64,000 bases of DNA from Brevundimonas aveniformis DSM 17977 (GTDB lineage: Bacteria > Pseudomonadota > Alphaproteobacteria > Caulobacterales > Caulobacteraceae), in the NCBI RefSeq assembly GCF_000428765.1, contig NZ_AUAO01000001.1:496001-560000 (forward strand), read 5' to 3'. Every line of letters starts with the position of its first letter. Positions within the stretch are counted from its first letter, which is position 1. Under the pieces are notes generated by a model. The model had not been told where the DNA came from and did no database searches. It saw nothing but the letters and a program-made list of their open reading frames with translations. Below, piece by piece: positions 1-9,486 of the stretch. The translations under genes were made by a program, and so were the position numbers.

Positions 1-1
1 C

Positions 2-682
2 ACGGGTCTGGGAGCCCAAGCCATGGCGGCGGCATCCGGTGGTGGTAGCCTTACAGGGCTCGAAGGGCTGGCGCCCCGGCAGGTCTCGTTCAGCCTTTCG
101 GCGCGCACGGCGATCACGGGGCCCGGAACCTACGCTGCTGACGCCTCGGTGAGTTACGAAGACCTTCCGGCAGAGACGCGCGGGACCCTGCTGCCCTCGA
201 GCTATGGCGAAGGCACAATCACAGTGGAGGAGGCGGGGCCCGGCTATCTCAAGGTCCGCTACCAGGCGCGCTTTGAGCCTCAACAATGCCAGGCCTATCT
301 GGCGGGGACGATTTCCGGCGAGTTGGAGGCGGTCGTGGCCTTGCCGCTGGCCCCAGCGTCGCGCCGGGCCATGATCGCACCTCGCCCGATTGACCTGCTG
401 GGGGAGCGGCTATGGGTGAGCCTGTCTGCCTCGGACCGTCGCGAGATGGAGATGGCTGATCGCCGAGGCGATCCTGAGCCGGGACCGGCACGAGGCCCCT
501 CGGGAACCGGCGGGGTGTTGGGTACCGGTCAATGTGCTCTGACGCCCGAGGAGGTGCGCCGTCTGCTGGAACAATATGCGGCTCAGGTTCCCGAGCAAGT
601 TCGGGCCGAGATGATGGCCCAGATCCTTGCCGACCCTGAGGCGGCTCAGCAACTGGCCTGCATCTTTCGCGATGCCATGTGA
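2..682 (+). CDS. Hypothetical exported protein, 5' end outside window
   Basis: The reading frame is open to the window edge. An ATG at 23 is preceded in frame by TGLGAQA, which reads like the end of a signal peptide, so the true start is probably upstream and this is a 3' partial gene. Numbered from the ATG at 23, residues 20-110 are beta-rich. Residues 145-168 are a Gly/Pro-rich linker. Residues 171-219 are a predicted helical segment flanked by Cys171 and Cys213, with another Cys at 89, which suits an oxidising compartment. I do not recognise the family. The export assignment is inference from composition and the apparent signal-peptide remnant. Confidence 0.6.
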   Translation, partial: TGLGAQAMAAASGGGSLTGLEGLAPRQVSFSLSARTAITGPGTYAADASVSYEDLPAETRGTLLPSSYGEGTITVEEAGPGYLKVRYQARFEPQQCQAYLAGTISGELEAVVALPLAPASRRAMIAPRPIDLLGERLWVSLSASDRREMEMADRRGDPEPGPARGPSGTGGVLGTGQCALTPEEVRRLLEQYAAQVPEQVRAEMMAQILADPEAAQQLACIFRDAM

Positions 683-816
683 TCGGCGGGTGTTCGTCGT
701 GTGATCAGGCGGCGGAGGTGAGCCACAGGGCCGTGGCCACGCCACAAAAGACCAGAACGAACGCTTCGGCCTGGAGCTCGACCAGGCCGCTGAGCACCTG
801 GGCTGTGGCGGTGGCG

Positions 817-1065
817 TACATGACCCAGAAAGGCAAGGATCTGGCCGACGTGCTGGTGACCATGCACGCCTGGGGGTCCAAACACCTCTATGGAGACATG
901 GAAGCCGGGGTTGTGTTCAAACACATGCCGTGCGGTCAGCAGCTCAAGCCCCGCGTCGCCTGCGATTGTTGCGGCGAGATCGTCAAACGCAGCGATATCG
1001 AAATGATCGTGCTGCAGGTCCGCCCAACCGTCGGGGAAATCCTGTCCAGGGACGAGGCCGCCTGA
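817..1065 (+). pseudogene. HxlR-type winged-helix regulator, C-terminal remnant
   Basis: The translated segment starts YMTQKGKDL, matching the Y-x-LT-x-KG-x-DL strand that ends the winged helix of HxlR regulators. It continues with the typical tail: an MHAWG motif, an H-x-x-CG motif, and a paired CDCCGE zinc-ribbon-like motif followed by D-I-E. The N-terminal half carrying the HTH (the C-x-x-x-G-KW-x-x-x-IL region) is missing. Upstream in-frame codons from a GTG at 679 encode unrelated Ser/Thr-rich sequence. A full family member has about 110-150 residues and here only about 82 are homologous. I call it a pseudogene. A short product from the ATG at 820 cannot be excluded. Confidence 0.65.
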
Positions 1066-1096
1066 ACCCCGACGGCGCGACGGCGGCGTTGCCGGG

Positions 1097-1291
1097 CTAG
1101 TTGCCCGACCGGCTGGCCTCCAGGGTCGCCGATGTCGTGTTCATCGCACCGTTGAAGATGCTGGTGCCGTTACCGGCAAACAGGCTGAAGGCCGCAAAGA
1201 TCGTCAGGGCGATGCCGGCGATGATGAGGCCGTACTCAATGGCCGTCGCGCCCCGGAGGTCTTTCGCCAGTTGGCGGAACAGTCGTTTCAA
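1097..1291 (-). CDS. Flp/Fap-type type IVb pilin
   Basis: This 64-residue protein has a short basic leader, then the class IVb prepilin cleavage region RG/ATAIEYGLI: processing is expected after Gly14, with Glu at +5 and Tyr at +6 of the mature pilin. A single hydrophobic segment (about residues 18-42) follows, then a short Ser/Thr/Asn-rich tail, as in Flp pilins assembled by Tad machinery. A strong ribosome-binding site (AAAGGAGG) precedes the ATG. It lies 18 bases downstream of mutT on the same strand. No Tad assembly genes (cpaA-F, tadB/C) are in the window, so this is either an orphan pilin or served by a distant tad locus. Confidence 0.9.
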   Translation of the reverse strand: MKRLFRQLAKDLRGATAIEYGLIIAGIALTIFAAFSLFAGNGTSIFNGAMNTTSATLEASRSGN

Positions 1292-1309
1292 GCTCCGCCT
1301 CCTTTCATC

Positions 1310-1714
1310 CTAAAGCAGGTCGCAGAGGTGCGCGACCAGGGGCAGGTCCGCCGGCGGCATGGGATATTCGGCCATTCGATTGGGCCGAACCCACGCCAGG
1401 GCCGCGTGATGGCGATTGATTACCACCCCGTCCCAGCGCCGACACAGCCACAATGGCATGAGAAGGTGAAAGGTTTCATAAGCATGGCTGGCAAAGACGT
1501 AGGGGGCCAGACACGACTCTTTCACCTGGATCCCAAGTTCCTCATCCAGCTCGCGGATAAGGGCCTCTTCAGGCCGTTCGCCCGGCTCGACCTTGCCACC
1601 GGGAAACTCCCACAACCCGGCCAACTGCTTGCCTTCGGGGCGTTGGGCGATCAGCACCCGGCCCTCGTCATCAACGAGCGCCGCGGCCGCTACGAGGACG
1701 ATGGGGAGGGTCAC
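1310..1714 (-). CDS. mutT: MutT-type Nudix hydrolase (8-oxo-dGTP diphosphatase)
   Basis: This 134-residue Nudix protein probably hydrolyses oxidised purine nucleoside triphosphates to prevent AT-to-CG transversions. The complete Nudix box runs from Gly40 to Ile62, with Glu46, Arg54-Glu55 and Glu58-Glu59 as metal ligands. WEFPGGK just before it is typical of MutT. It starts with GTG inside the argJ stop codon (GTGA, 4-base overlap), so translation is coupled to argJ. The ppiC-argJ-mutT arrangement is compact and all on the minus strand. Length matches MutT (about 130). Substrate preference cannot be read from sequence, but the WEFPGGK/REL-x-EE signature favours MutT over other Nudix enzymes. 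Confidence 0.93.
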   Translation of the reverse strand: MTLPIVLVAAAALVDDEGRVLIAQRPEGKQLAGLWEFPGGKVEPGERPEEALIRELDEELGIQVKESCLAPYVFASHAYETFHLLMPLWLCRRWDGVVINRHHAALAWVRPNRMAEYPMPPADLPLVAHLCDLL

Positions 1715-3105
1715 GAGCGATAGTCGCCGTTGATCTCGATGTAGCCCTTGGTCAGGTCACAGGTCCAAACCGCCGCCTGGCCGCGCCCAACCCCGACGTC
1801 GACCGAAATCTCCAATTCGGATCGTTTCATATAGGCGCTCATCTTGACCTCGTCGTAGGTCGGTGCCGGCGCACCGTCGATGGCGGCCTGATGCGGCCCG
1901 AACTTGATGGCCAGACGATCCCGCGAAACGGGTTCTTCGGTCTTGCCCACAGCCATGACGATACGGCCCCAGTTGGCGTCCTCGCCCGCAATGGCGGTCT
2001 TCACCAGCGGGCTTTCGGCGATCGACTTGGCGATCCGGCGGGCCGAAGCGGGGCTGGCTGCCCCTGAAACCTGAACCTTGACGAATTTTGTCGCCCCCTC
2101 CCCGTCGCGCACCAGCTGGTGGGCCAGGCTCAACAGCACCTTCTCCAGCTTCGCAGAAAAGTCCGCCAGGCGACGGTCGCCGACCCGACCGATGCGCGGC
2201 GCGCCGGACTGGCCCGTGGCAATCAGCAAACAGGTGTCATTGGTCGAGGTATCCCCGTCGACCGTCACCGAGTTGAACGTCGACCTCACATGAAGCGACA
2301 ACAGCGCGCGAAGGACGCCGGGCGACAGGGCCGCATCGGTGAAGACGAAGCCCAGCATGGTCGCCATGTCCGGCGCGATCATGCCCGATCCCTTGGCGAT
2401 GCCGGCGATGCGAACCTTGACCCCCTCGATTTCGGCCTCGGCATAGGCCCCCTTGGGGAAGGTATCCGTCGTCATGATGGCGCGCGCCGCCTCGTCCCAC
2501 TGGCCGGGTTTGAGCGCCTTTTCGATGTCTGGAATGCGGGCGGCGATCTTCTTGTCGTCCAGAACGACGCCGATCACACCGGTCGAGGCCAACAGGACAT
2601 CCCGCTGGCGACAGTCGAACCGCTTGGCGACCTCTGAGGCCGTGCGTCGGGCCGCATCCGCCCCCGGACGGCCGGTGAAGGCATTGGCACAGCCGGCGTT
2701 CACCACCAGGGCGCGCACTTCGTCTCCGCCCGCCCCCTCCAGGTGACGCTTGCACCAGTCGACCGGGGCCGATCCGATCTTGTGACGGGTAAAGACACCT
2801 GCCGCAGTCGTCCCTTCGGCAAAGCGAAACACGACCAGATCCGGTCGGTCGTGCTTGTAGAAGCCCGCCCGGGCCACCGCCATCTCCACGCCGGGAATGG
2901 CCTTCATGCGCGGCAGTGGCACGGCCAGAGGCGAGATCGCCAACCCCGGCTTGCCTGGTGTGGGCGAAACAGCCGCGGTTGCGGGTTTCTGGCCCGACGC
3001 CTTCTTGATGGCCGAGGCCAAAGGATCGAGCGCACGCTCCAGCGTCTGGCCGACAGCCTTGGCGCTGTCGCCTATCCCGCCTGACTTGCCTGACGAACGG
3101 CTCAT
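1711..3105 (-). CDS. argJ: Bifunctional ornithine acetyltransferase / N-acetylglutamate synthase
   Basis: ArgJ moves the acetyl group from N-acetylornithine to glutamate in the cyclic arginine pathway, and the bifunctional form also uses acetyl-CoA. The self-processing site is present: KGSGMIAPDMATML, with the nucleophile Thr249 after Ala248, which splits alpha and beta chains. The C-terminus GYIEINGDYRS is typical. At 464 residues it is about 50-60 longer than usual. The excess is an N-terminal Ala/Pro/Lys-rich extension (residues 1-62) before the conserved core starts near PLPRMKAIPG. An internal start near Met67 would give a normal length but would break the ATGA overlap with the upstream ppiC-like gene, so I keep the long form. 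Confidence 0.95.
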   Translation of the reverse strand: MSRSSGKSGGIGDSAKAVGQTLERALDPLASAIKKASGQKPATAAVSPTPGKPGLAISPLAVPLPRMKAIPGVEMAVARAGFYKHDRPDLVVFRFAEGTTAAGVFTRHKIGSAPVDWCKRHLEGAGGDEVRALVVNAGCANAFTGRPGADAARRTASEVAKRFDCRQRDVLLASTGVIGVVLDDKKIAARIPDIEKALKPGQWDEAARAIMTTDTFPKGAYAEAEIEGVKVRIAGIAKGSGMIAPDMATMLGFVFTDAALSPGVLRALLSLHVRSTFNSVTVDGDTSTNDTCLLIATGQSGAPRIGRVGDRRLADFSAKLEKVLLSLAHQLVRDGEGATKFVKVQVSGAASPASARRIAKSIAESPLVKTAIAGEDANWGRIVMAVGKTEEPVSRDRLAIKFGPHQAAIDGAPAPTYDEVKMSAYMKRSELEISVDVGVGRGQAAVWTCDLTKGYIEINGDYRS

Positions 3106-4073
3106 TGGGCGGCGCCCGCCGCCGGCGACGGGGCCACCGGTGCTGTCGGGGAGGCGGCATTCTCACGCCGTGCCGGAGGTGCCGAGGCCGGCTCTTCTGG
3201 CGCTCCGGGAACCGCCATCGGGTCATCACGAAGCAGAATCTCGATTTCTGCCCGCCCCCTCAGCCTTTCAAGCAGCTGGCGGACCTGATCATAGGTCAGG
3301 AAACGCAGGATCTGCGGGCGCGCCTGCTCCAGGGTCAGGGGCTGCTCCTGACGGCGGTCCTCAACGCGTAACACTGCCCAGCCGCCTTCCGCCTGGAAGG
3401 GACCGACCGTGTCGCCGGCCCGCGCATCGGTCAGCGCCCGTCCAAAGGCCGGCGGCATGGTGTCAGCGGTGAAGTAGTCCAGATCACCGCCGTTGAAGCG
3501 GGTCGATTCATCAATCGAACGGTCCGCCGCCAGGGCCTCGAACGACGCGCCATTGGCCAACAGCGACATGACCGCATCGGCCTCTTCGCGCGTCCGCACC
3601 AGGATCATGCGCGCCCGAAACTCTTCGGACTGCTCGGTCAGGCGGCGTTGCTCCTGATACAGTTCCTCGACCGCGCGACCGGTGATGGCATCATCCACCA
3701 CCGTCTCGACCAGCATGTCGCCGAGAATACGCTTGCGGGCGGCCTCAAGGCGCTGACGCGCCAGCGGCGTATCGTCCAGCCCCTGACGTTCGGCTTCCCG
3801 AGCCAGAAGCTCCTGGTCAATCACCTCATCCAGAACCCGCCGAAACAGAACTGTGGCCGGGTCGAGCGGCTCGCCCTCCCCGATCAGGCCCTGGGCGACC
3901 GCCTCACGTTTCACATCCGACGCCCAGATCGGATCGCCGGACACCCGCGCCACCACAATATCGCCGGGCTGCGGCGGGCGTTCATCCGACGGGGTCCGGC
4001 TACAGGCCGTTGCGCCCAGAACGACAACGAGACTGAGGGCCGTCAGAATCCGCTGAACCGAAAGGACGCTCAT
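3102..4073 (-). CDS. PpiC-type peptidyl-prolyl isomerase lipoprotein
   Basis: This is a predicted parvulin-type cis/trans prolyl isomerase acting on envelope proteins. From the ATG at 4073 the product is 323 residues with a lipoprotein signal peptide (hydrophobic residues 9-23, lipobox GATAC, acylated Cys24). A SurA/PrsA-like helical N domain follows, then a PpiC domain with ARMILVRT, a GGDLDYFTADTMPPAF stretch and GPFQAEGGWAVLRVED. The C-terminal ~45 residues are Pro/Ala-rich and probably disordered. The frame can be extended to a TTG at 4100, but that would put nine residues ahead of a perfect signal peptide, so ATG 4073 is preferred. The stop overlaps the argJ start (ATGA). Confidence 0.85.
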   Translation of the reverse strand: MSVLSVQRILTALSLVVVLGATACSRTPSDERPPQPGDIVVARVSGDPIWASDVKREAVAQGLIGEGEPLDPATVLFRRVLDEVIDQELLAREAERQGLDDTPLARQRLEAARKRILGDMLVETVVDDAITGRAVEELYQEQRRLTEQSEEFRARMILVRTREEADAVMSLLANGASFEALAADRSIDESTRFNGGDLDYFTADTMPPAFGRALTDARAGDTVGPFQAEGGWAVLRVEDRRQEQPLTLEQARPQILRFLTYDQVRQLLERLRGRAEIEILLRDDPMAVPGAPEEPASAPPARRENAASPTAPVAPSPAAGAAQ

Positions 4074-4277
4074 AAGCCAGGCCTCGCCAAACGCAGACAA
4101 TGATGATGGGCCCGTATCGTTGACAGGGCTAGGGGGGCTGCTTAAGTCTCACGCGCGCCCAAGTCGAGGGGATTGAACCCGCTCGAAACGCCTGGCCGCG
4201 GCGCATCCCGCCCCGCTGTCAAGCTCCTTGTCTTCCTCCCAAGCGGCGGCGCACCGCGCCTGTCTGACCGGTACTCC

Positions 4278-7196
<2,919 letters not shown>

Positions 7197-7210
7197 ACTG
7201 CGCCGAACAC

Positions 7211-7237
7211 AGCCGGTCCGTCAGCGACGGATCGGCT
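7211..7237. terminator. Hairpin between convergent secA and ABM-fold gene
   Basis: AGCCGGTCCGTC pairs with GACGGATCGGCT across an AGC loop, 12 pairs including one G-T. It starts 15 bases after the secA stop and overlaps the end of the convergent minus-strand gene. No clear T-tract follows on either strand, so a role as a bidirectional terminator is only likely. Confidence 0.4.
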
Positions 7238-7562
7238 GCTGTCGATGGTCCAGCACCTCATAGTGGGCGGCTGTACGGTCGAACCGTATCAGCAGGCCCA
7301 GGGCCTCTTCCGGCACATAGGCCAGGTCATGGCCTTGCGGCAAAAAGGCCTTCACCGCCTCGATCGACGAGAACCACATCAGGGTGGAGAATTCCGTCTC
7401 CGCGCCCTCCGGCCCATCGATGTCGCGCCGCATCAGGTCGATCAGCTGGAAACCTTCCAGGCAGAGGCCCTCGATGTCCGGGATCACCTGATGATGGATG
7501 ACGGCCTGATAGGTTTCAGCGTCCTCACGTCGCGTCCAGCCGCGCCAGACCCGACAGATCAT
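7221..7562 (-). CDS. ABM-fold (antibiotic biosynthesis monooxygenase-like) protein
   Basis: This 113-residue protein starts MICRVWRGWTRREDAETYQ and continues with a PDIEGLCLEGFQLIDLMRRD segment and an ETEFSTLMWFSSIEAVKAF segment. That order (strand-helix, strand, strand ending in M/FWxSxEAVxAF, then helix) is the ferredoxin-like ABM fold seen in small heme-oxygenase or quinone monooxygenase relatives and in stress proteins. Catalytic specificity cannot be predicted. The start overlaps the stop of the next upstream gene by 4 bases, and together with the two genes above it forms a small minus-strand operon. Confidence 0.65.
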   Translation of the reverse strand: MICRVWRGWTRREDAETYQAVIHHQVIPDIEGLCLEGFQLIDLMRRDIDGPEGAETEFSTLMWFSSIEAVKAFLPQGHDLAYVPEEALGLLIRFDRTAAHYEVLDHRQQPIRR

Positions 7563-7831
7563 GCGTCGCCCCGCGGGCGCGCGATAATCTTGCCAAAGGC
7601 TCCCGGATCACGGTCGCCGATGCGGCGAACGCTGACCTCAATCTGAATGGCGTTGCCGTCGTCGCACCACAGGTAGTTGCGCTCGACCTCGACCTCGTCG
7701 CCTGCGGGGGTCAGCCCCGTATAGCTGTCGCCCCAAGGCGTGATGCGCCTGAGCTCTTCCCAGCTCAGCGCCTGGGCCTGGTCGAGTTCCTCATCGACCA
7801 TGGCGGCCAGATCGTCGCCGTTCACAGCCAT
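7559..7831 (-). CDS. Hypothetical small protein
   Basis: This 90-residue acidic protein has an N-terminal helical part (residues 1-30, MAVNGDDLAAMVDEELDQAQ) and a C-terminal beta-rich part containing EVEVERNYLWCDDGNAIQIE and SVRRIGDR. No signal peptide or membrane segment is visible. I do not recognise the family. It overlaps the 3' end of the upstream methyltransferase-like gene by 10 bases and the start of the ABM-fold gene by 4 bases, so it is very likely translated as part of one operon with them. Confidence 0.6.
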   Translation of the reverse strand: MAVNGDDLAAMVDEELDQAQALSWEELRRITPWGDSYTGLTPAGDEVEVERNYLWCDDGNAIQIEVSVRRIGDRDPGAFGKIIARPRGDA

Positions 7832-8313
7832 CGACGGACACGCTCCTTGTAGTCGAGATAGGGCTGGCCGAATCTGGCGGCCAGATAGCGTTCTTCACGC
7901 TGAATCACGCCCCAGGTCATCAGGGCCAGACACGGCAGCAGCAGAATCATCGCCGACGGGCTCTGCAGGCCCAGCGCCAGGCCCAGATAGACCAAGGTGA
8001 AGCCGACATACATCGGGTTGCGGCTGAACCGGTACGGCCCGGTCGCGACCAGGGCCGTCGACGGCGACCAGGGCACCACATTGGTCCCCGCCTTCTTGAA
8101 CAGGCCTCCGGCCCACATCTCCAGGCCCAGACCGGCCACGATGAGCACAACCGCGATCACCTTGACCGGGAACGTCAGCTCAAAAGGCATCGACAGATGC
8201 AGGACGTAGGTATCCAGCACCCAACCCAGCAAGAGGAAGCCAAAATAGATCAGGGGTGGCGGGGCAATGACACCGGCATGGGCGTCCGGCGCGGGAGGCG
8301 GGGTCTGGATCAT
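7822..8313 (-). CDS. Isoprenylcysteine carboxyl methyltransferase-family membrane protein
   Basis: This 163-residue integral membrane protein has about four hydrophobic segments (roughly 20-40, 50-68, 98-118, 120-138). The C-terminal ICMT/PEMT signature is complete: a TGPYRFSRNPMYVGF loop, followed by REERYLAARFGQPYLDYKERVRRWL-type residues that bind S-adenosylmethionine and the lipid headgroup. Bacterial members are mostly uncharacterised; the substrate may be a lipid or an isoprenoid. It is the first gene of the three-gene minus-strand operon that ends with the ABM-fold gene. Confidence 0.8.
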   Translation of the reverse strand: MIQTPPPAPDAHAGVIAPPPLIYFGFLLLGWVLDTYVLHLSMPFELTFPVKVIAVVLIVAGLGLEMWAGGLFKKAGTNVVPWSPSTALVATGPYRFSRNPMYVGFTLVYLGLALGLQSPSAMILLLPCLALMTWGVIQREERYLAARFGQPYLDYKERVRRWL

Positions 8314-8357
8314 GGGGGCTGTCTTACAATGACCCGTGCTGGAACGTCACCACACGA

Positions 8358-8738
8358 TCAGACGCCCGATTTTGCCAAGGCAATCGCCAGGACCAGTCCA
8401 CCGATAACCGCGACATTGACCAGGAAGCCGTTCAAGGATGCCGAACGAGCCTCGCCCTCCTGATTCCAGAAATCCAGCAACAACAGATTGGCCAGGGCCA
8501 CAAACAGGATCAGGGCCCCCGCAGCCCAGACCGTATGGAACCCGGACGCCAGCAGCGCCCCGGCCGCCGCTTCCCACAGGGAGGCAAAGACCAGGATCGT
8601 TCCCGGCAACGGCCAGCCGCGCTCTGCCAGCATGGCGCGGACCTCGCGGAAGATGCGAAAATGATTGAGCCCGCCCCAGACGAAATACAGCCCGATCAGG
8701 GCGAGGCCGAGATGTTCGACGAGGACCAGCGGGTGCAT
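8358..8738 (-). CDS. DoxX-like four-helix membrane protein
   Basis: This 126-residue protein has four hydrophobic segments and the DoxX-family opening: LALIGLYFVWGGLNHF, then a cytosolic helix (FREVRAMLAERGWPLPG), then a segment with an acidic residue in the membrane (LWEAAAGALLASG). The length is typical of the small DoxX proteins, which are associated with quinone or thiol redox chemistry in some bacteria. Function here is not known. It sits 44 bases upstream of the methyltransferase-like gene on the same strand, so co-transcription is possible. Confidence 0.75.
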   Translation of the reverse strand: MHPLVLVEHLGLALIGLYFVWGGLNHFRIFREVRAMLAERGWPLPGTILVFASLWEAAAGALLASGFHTVWAAGALILFVALANLLLLDFWNQEGEARSASLNGFLVNVAVIGGLVLAIALAKSGV

Positions 8739-8797
8739 GGCCTAACTTGTAGCGCCGCCGCTGCCGCGCGTCATCTGCGCTCAACCCACACGCGGAT

Positions 8798-8825
8798 ACG
8801 CCCCGGAGATCTCTCTCCGGGGCGT
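8798..8825 (-). terminator. Strong hairpin downstream of RcnB-like gene
   Basis: ACGCCCCGGAGA and TCTCCGGGGCGT form a perfect 12-bp stem around a TCTC loop. It lies 22 bases after the stop of the minus-strand RcnB-like gene and before the DoxX-like gene. The T-tract is absent, so the terminator call rests on stem strength and position. Confidence 0.6.
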
Positions 8826-8847
8826 CCGCCAGAAACGGCTGTCCGCC

Positions 8848-9360
8848 TTACTGGAACATGCTGGCGATAACCGCGACAACCAGGCCGGTGGTCACGGCGG
8901 CCAGGACCACGTCATTGCCGCTACGGACGTATTCATAGCCATACGGCGGGGCGTAGAGGCCATACCGTCCATAGTCACGGATCACATACTGGTTGGTCCG
9001 GTACTGGTAGGGCATGCGCTGGCCATAGGCCCAGGCACGGGTCTGATAGCCGCGCGGTGCATAGTAGCGGCCGGCGCTGTAGCGGCGCTGGGCACGCTGC
9101 CACCGCTCATAGCGGCGCTGTTCTGCGCGGTCATGGCGGTCGCCACGACGCTCCCAACGGTCATCGCGTCGATCATCGCGGCGATCGTAGCGGTCATCCC
9201 GTCGATCGTCACGACGATCATAGCGGTCGTGCTGGCGCTCGTAGCGATCATGGTCACGGTCGGAACCGCGTCCATAGGATTGGGCCGAGGCCATACCAGC
9301 GGTGCCGAGGGTGCCGACGGCCATAAGACCCGCCAGAGCCAGGCTCAGGGACTTTTTCAT
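8848..9360 (-). CDS. RcnB-like exported protein with Asp/Arg repeats
   Basis: This 170-residue exported protein has a signal peptide (MKKSLSLALAGL...GMASAQ, cleavage probably after Gln27). Residues 31-90 are a highly charged Asp/Arg region with three tandem 11-residue units. Then comes a Tyr/Arg-rich part with YVIRDYGRYGLYAPPYGYEYVR, matching the conserved core of RcnB-family periplasmic proteins, where the paralogue in E. coli affects Ni/Co export. A final hydrophobic segment (about 148-168) may anchor it or pack inside the fold. No rcnA-type exporter is adjacent, so a metal role is only family-based. It has its own terminator-like hairpin downstream. Confidence 0.75.
   Translation of the reverse strand: MKKSLSLALAGLMAVGTLGTAGMASAQSYGRGSDRDHDRYERQHDRYDRRDDRRDDRYDRRDDRRDDRWERRGDRHDRAEQRRYERWQRAQRRYSAGRYYAPRGYQTRAWAYGQRMPYQYRTNQYVIRDYGRYGLYAPPYGYEYVRSGNDVVLAAVTTGLVVAVIASMFQ
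9130..9228 (-). repeat. Three tandem 33-base coding repeats (Asp/Arg-rich)
   Basis: Residues 45-77 of the RcnB-like protein consist of three 11-residue units. The first two are identical in protein sequence (DRYDRRDDRRD twice) and the third is degenerate (DRWERRGDRHD). At the DNA level this is three 33-base units, which makes the locus prone to expansion and contraction by slippage. Confidence 0.85.
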
Positions 9361-9486
9361 GGATCATCTCCGTTTTCGGCCGTCGCGGCGGGGGCCGCCT
9401 TTGCCGTCCATGGAGGGGTTATGGCGTCTGCGTCCTGACCTCGCGCTGAACAGCACGGGTCATCCCAGGTTCATCCTGGCAGATGG

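Noticed and set aside
9130-9250. CRISPR-like repeats
   Set aside because: The repeats are contiguous 33-base coding units without spacers, inside an exported protein. No cas gene is in the window.
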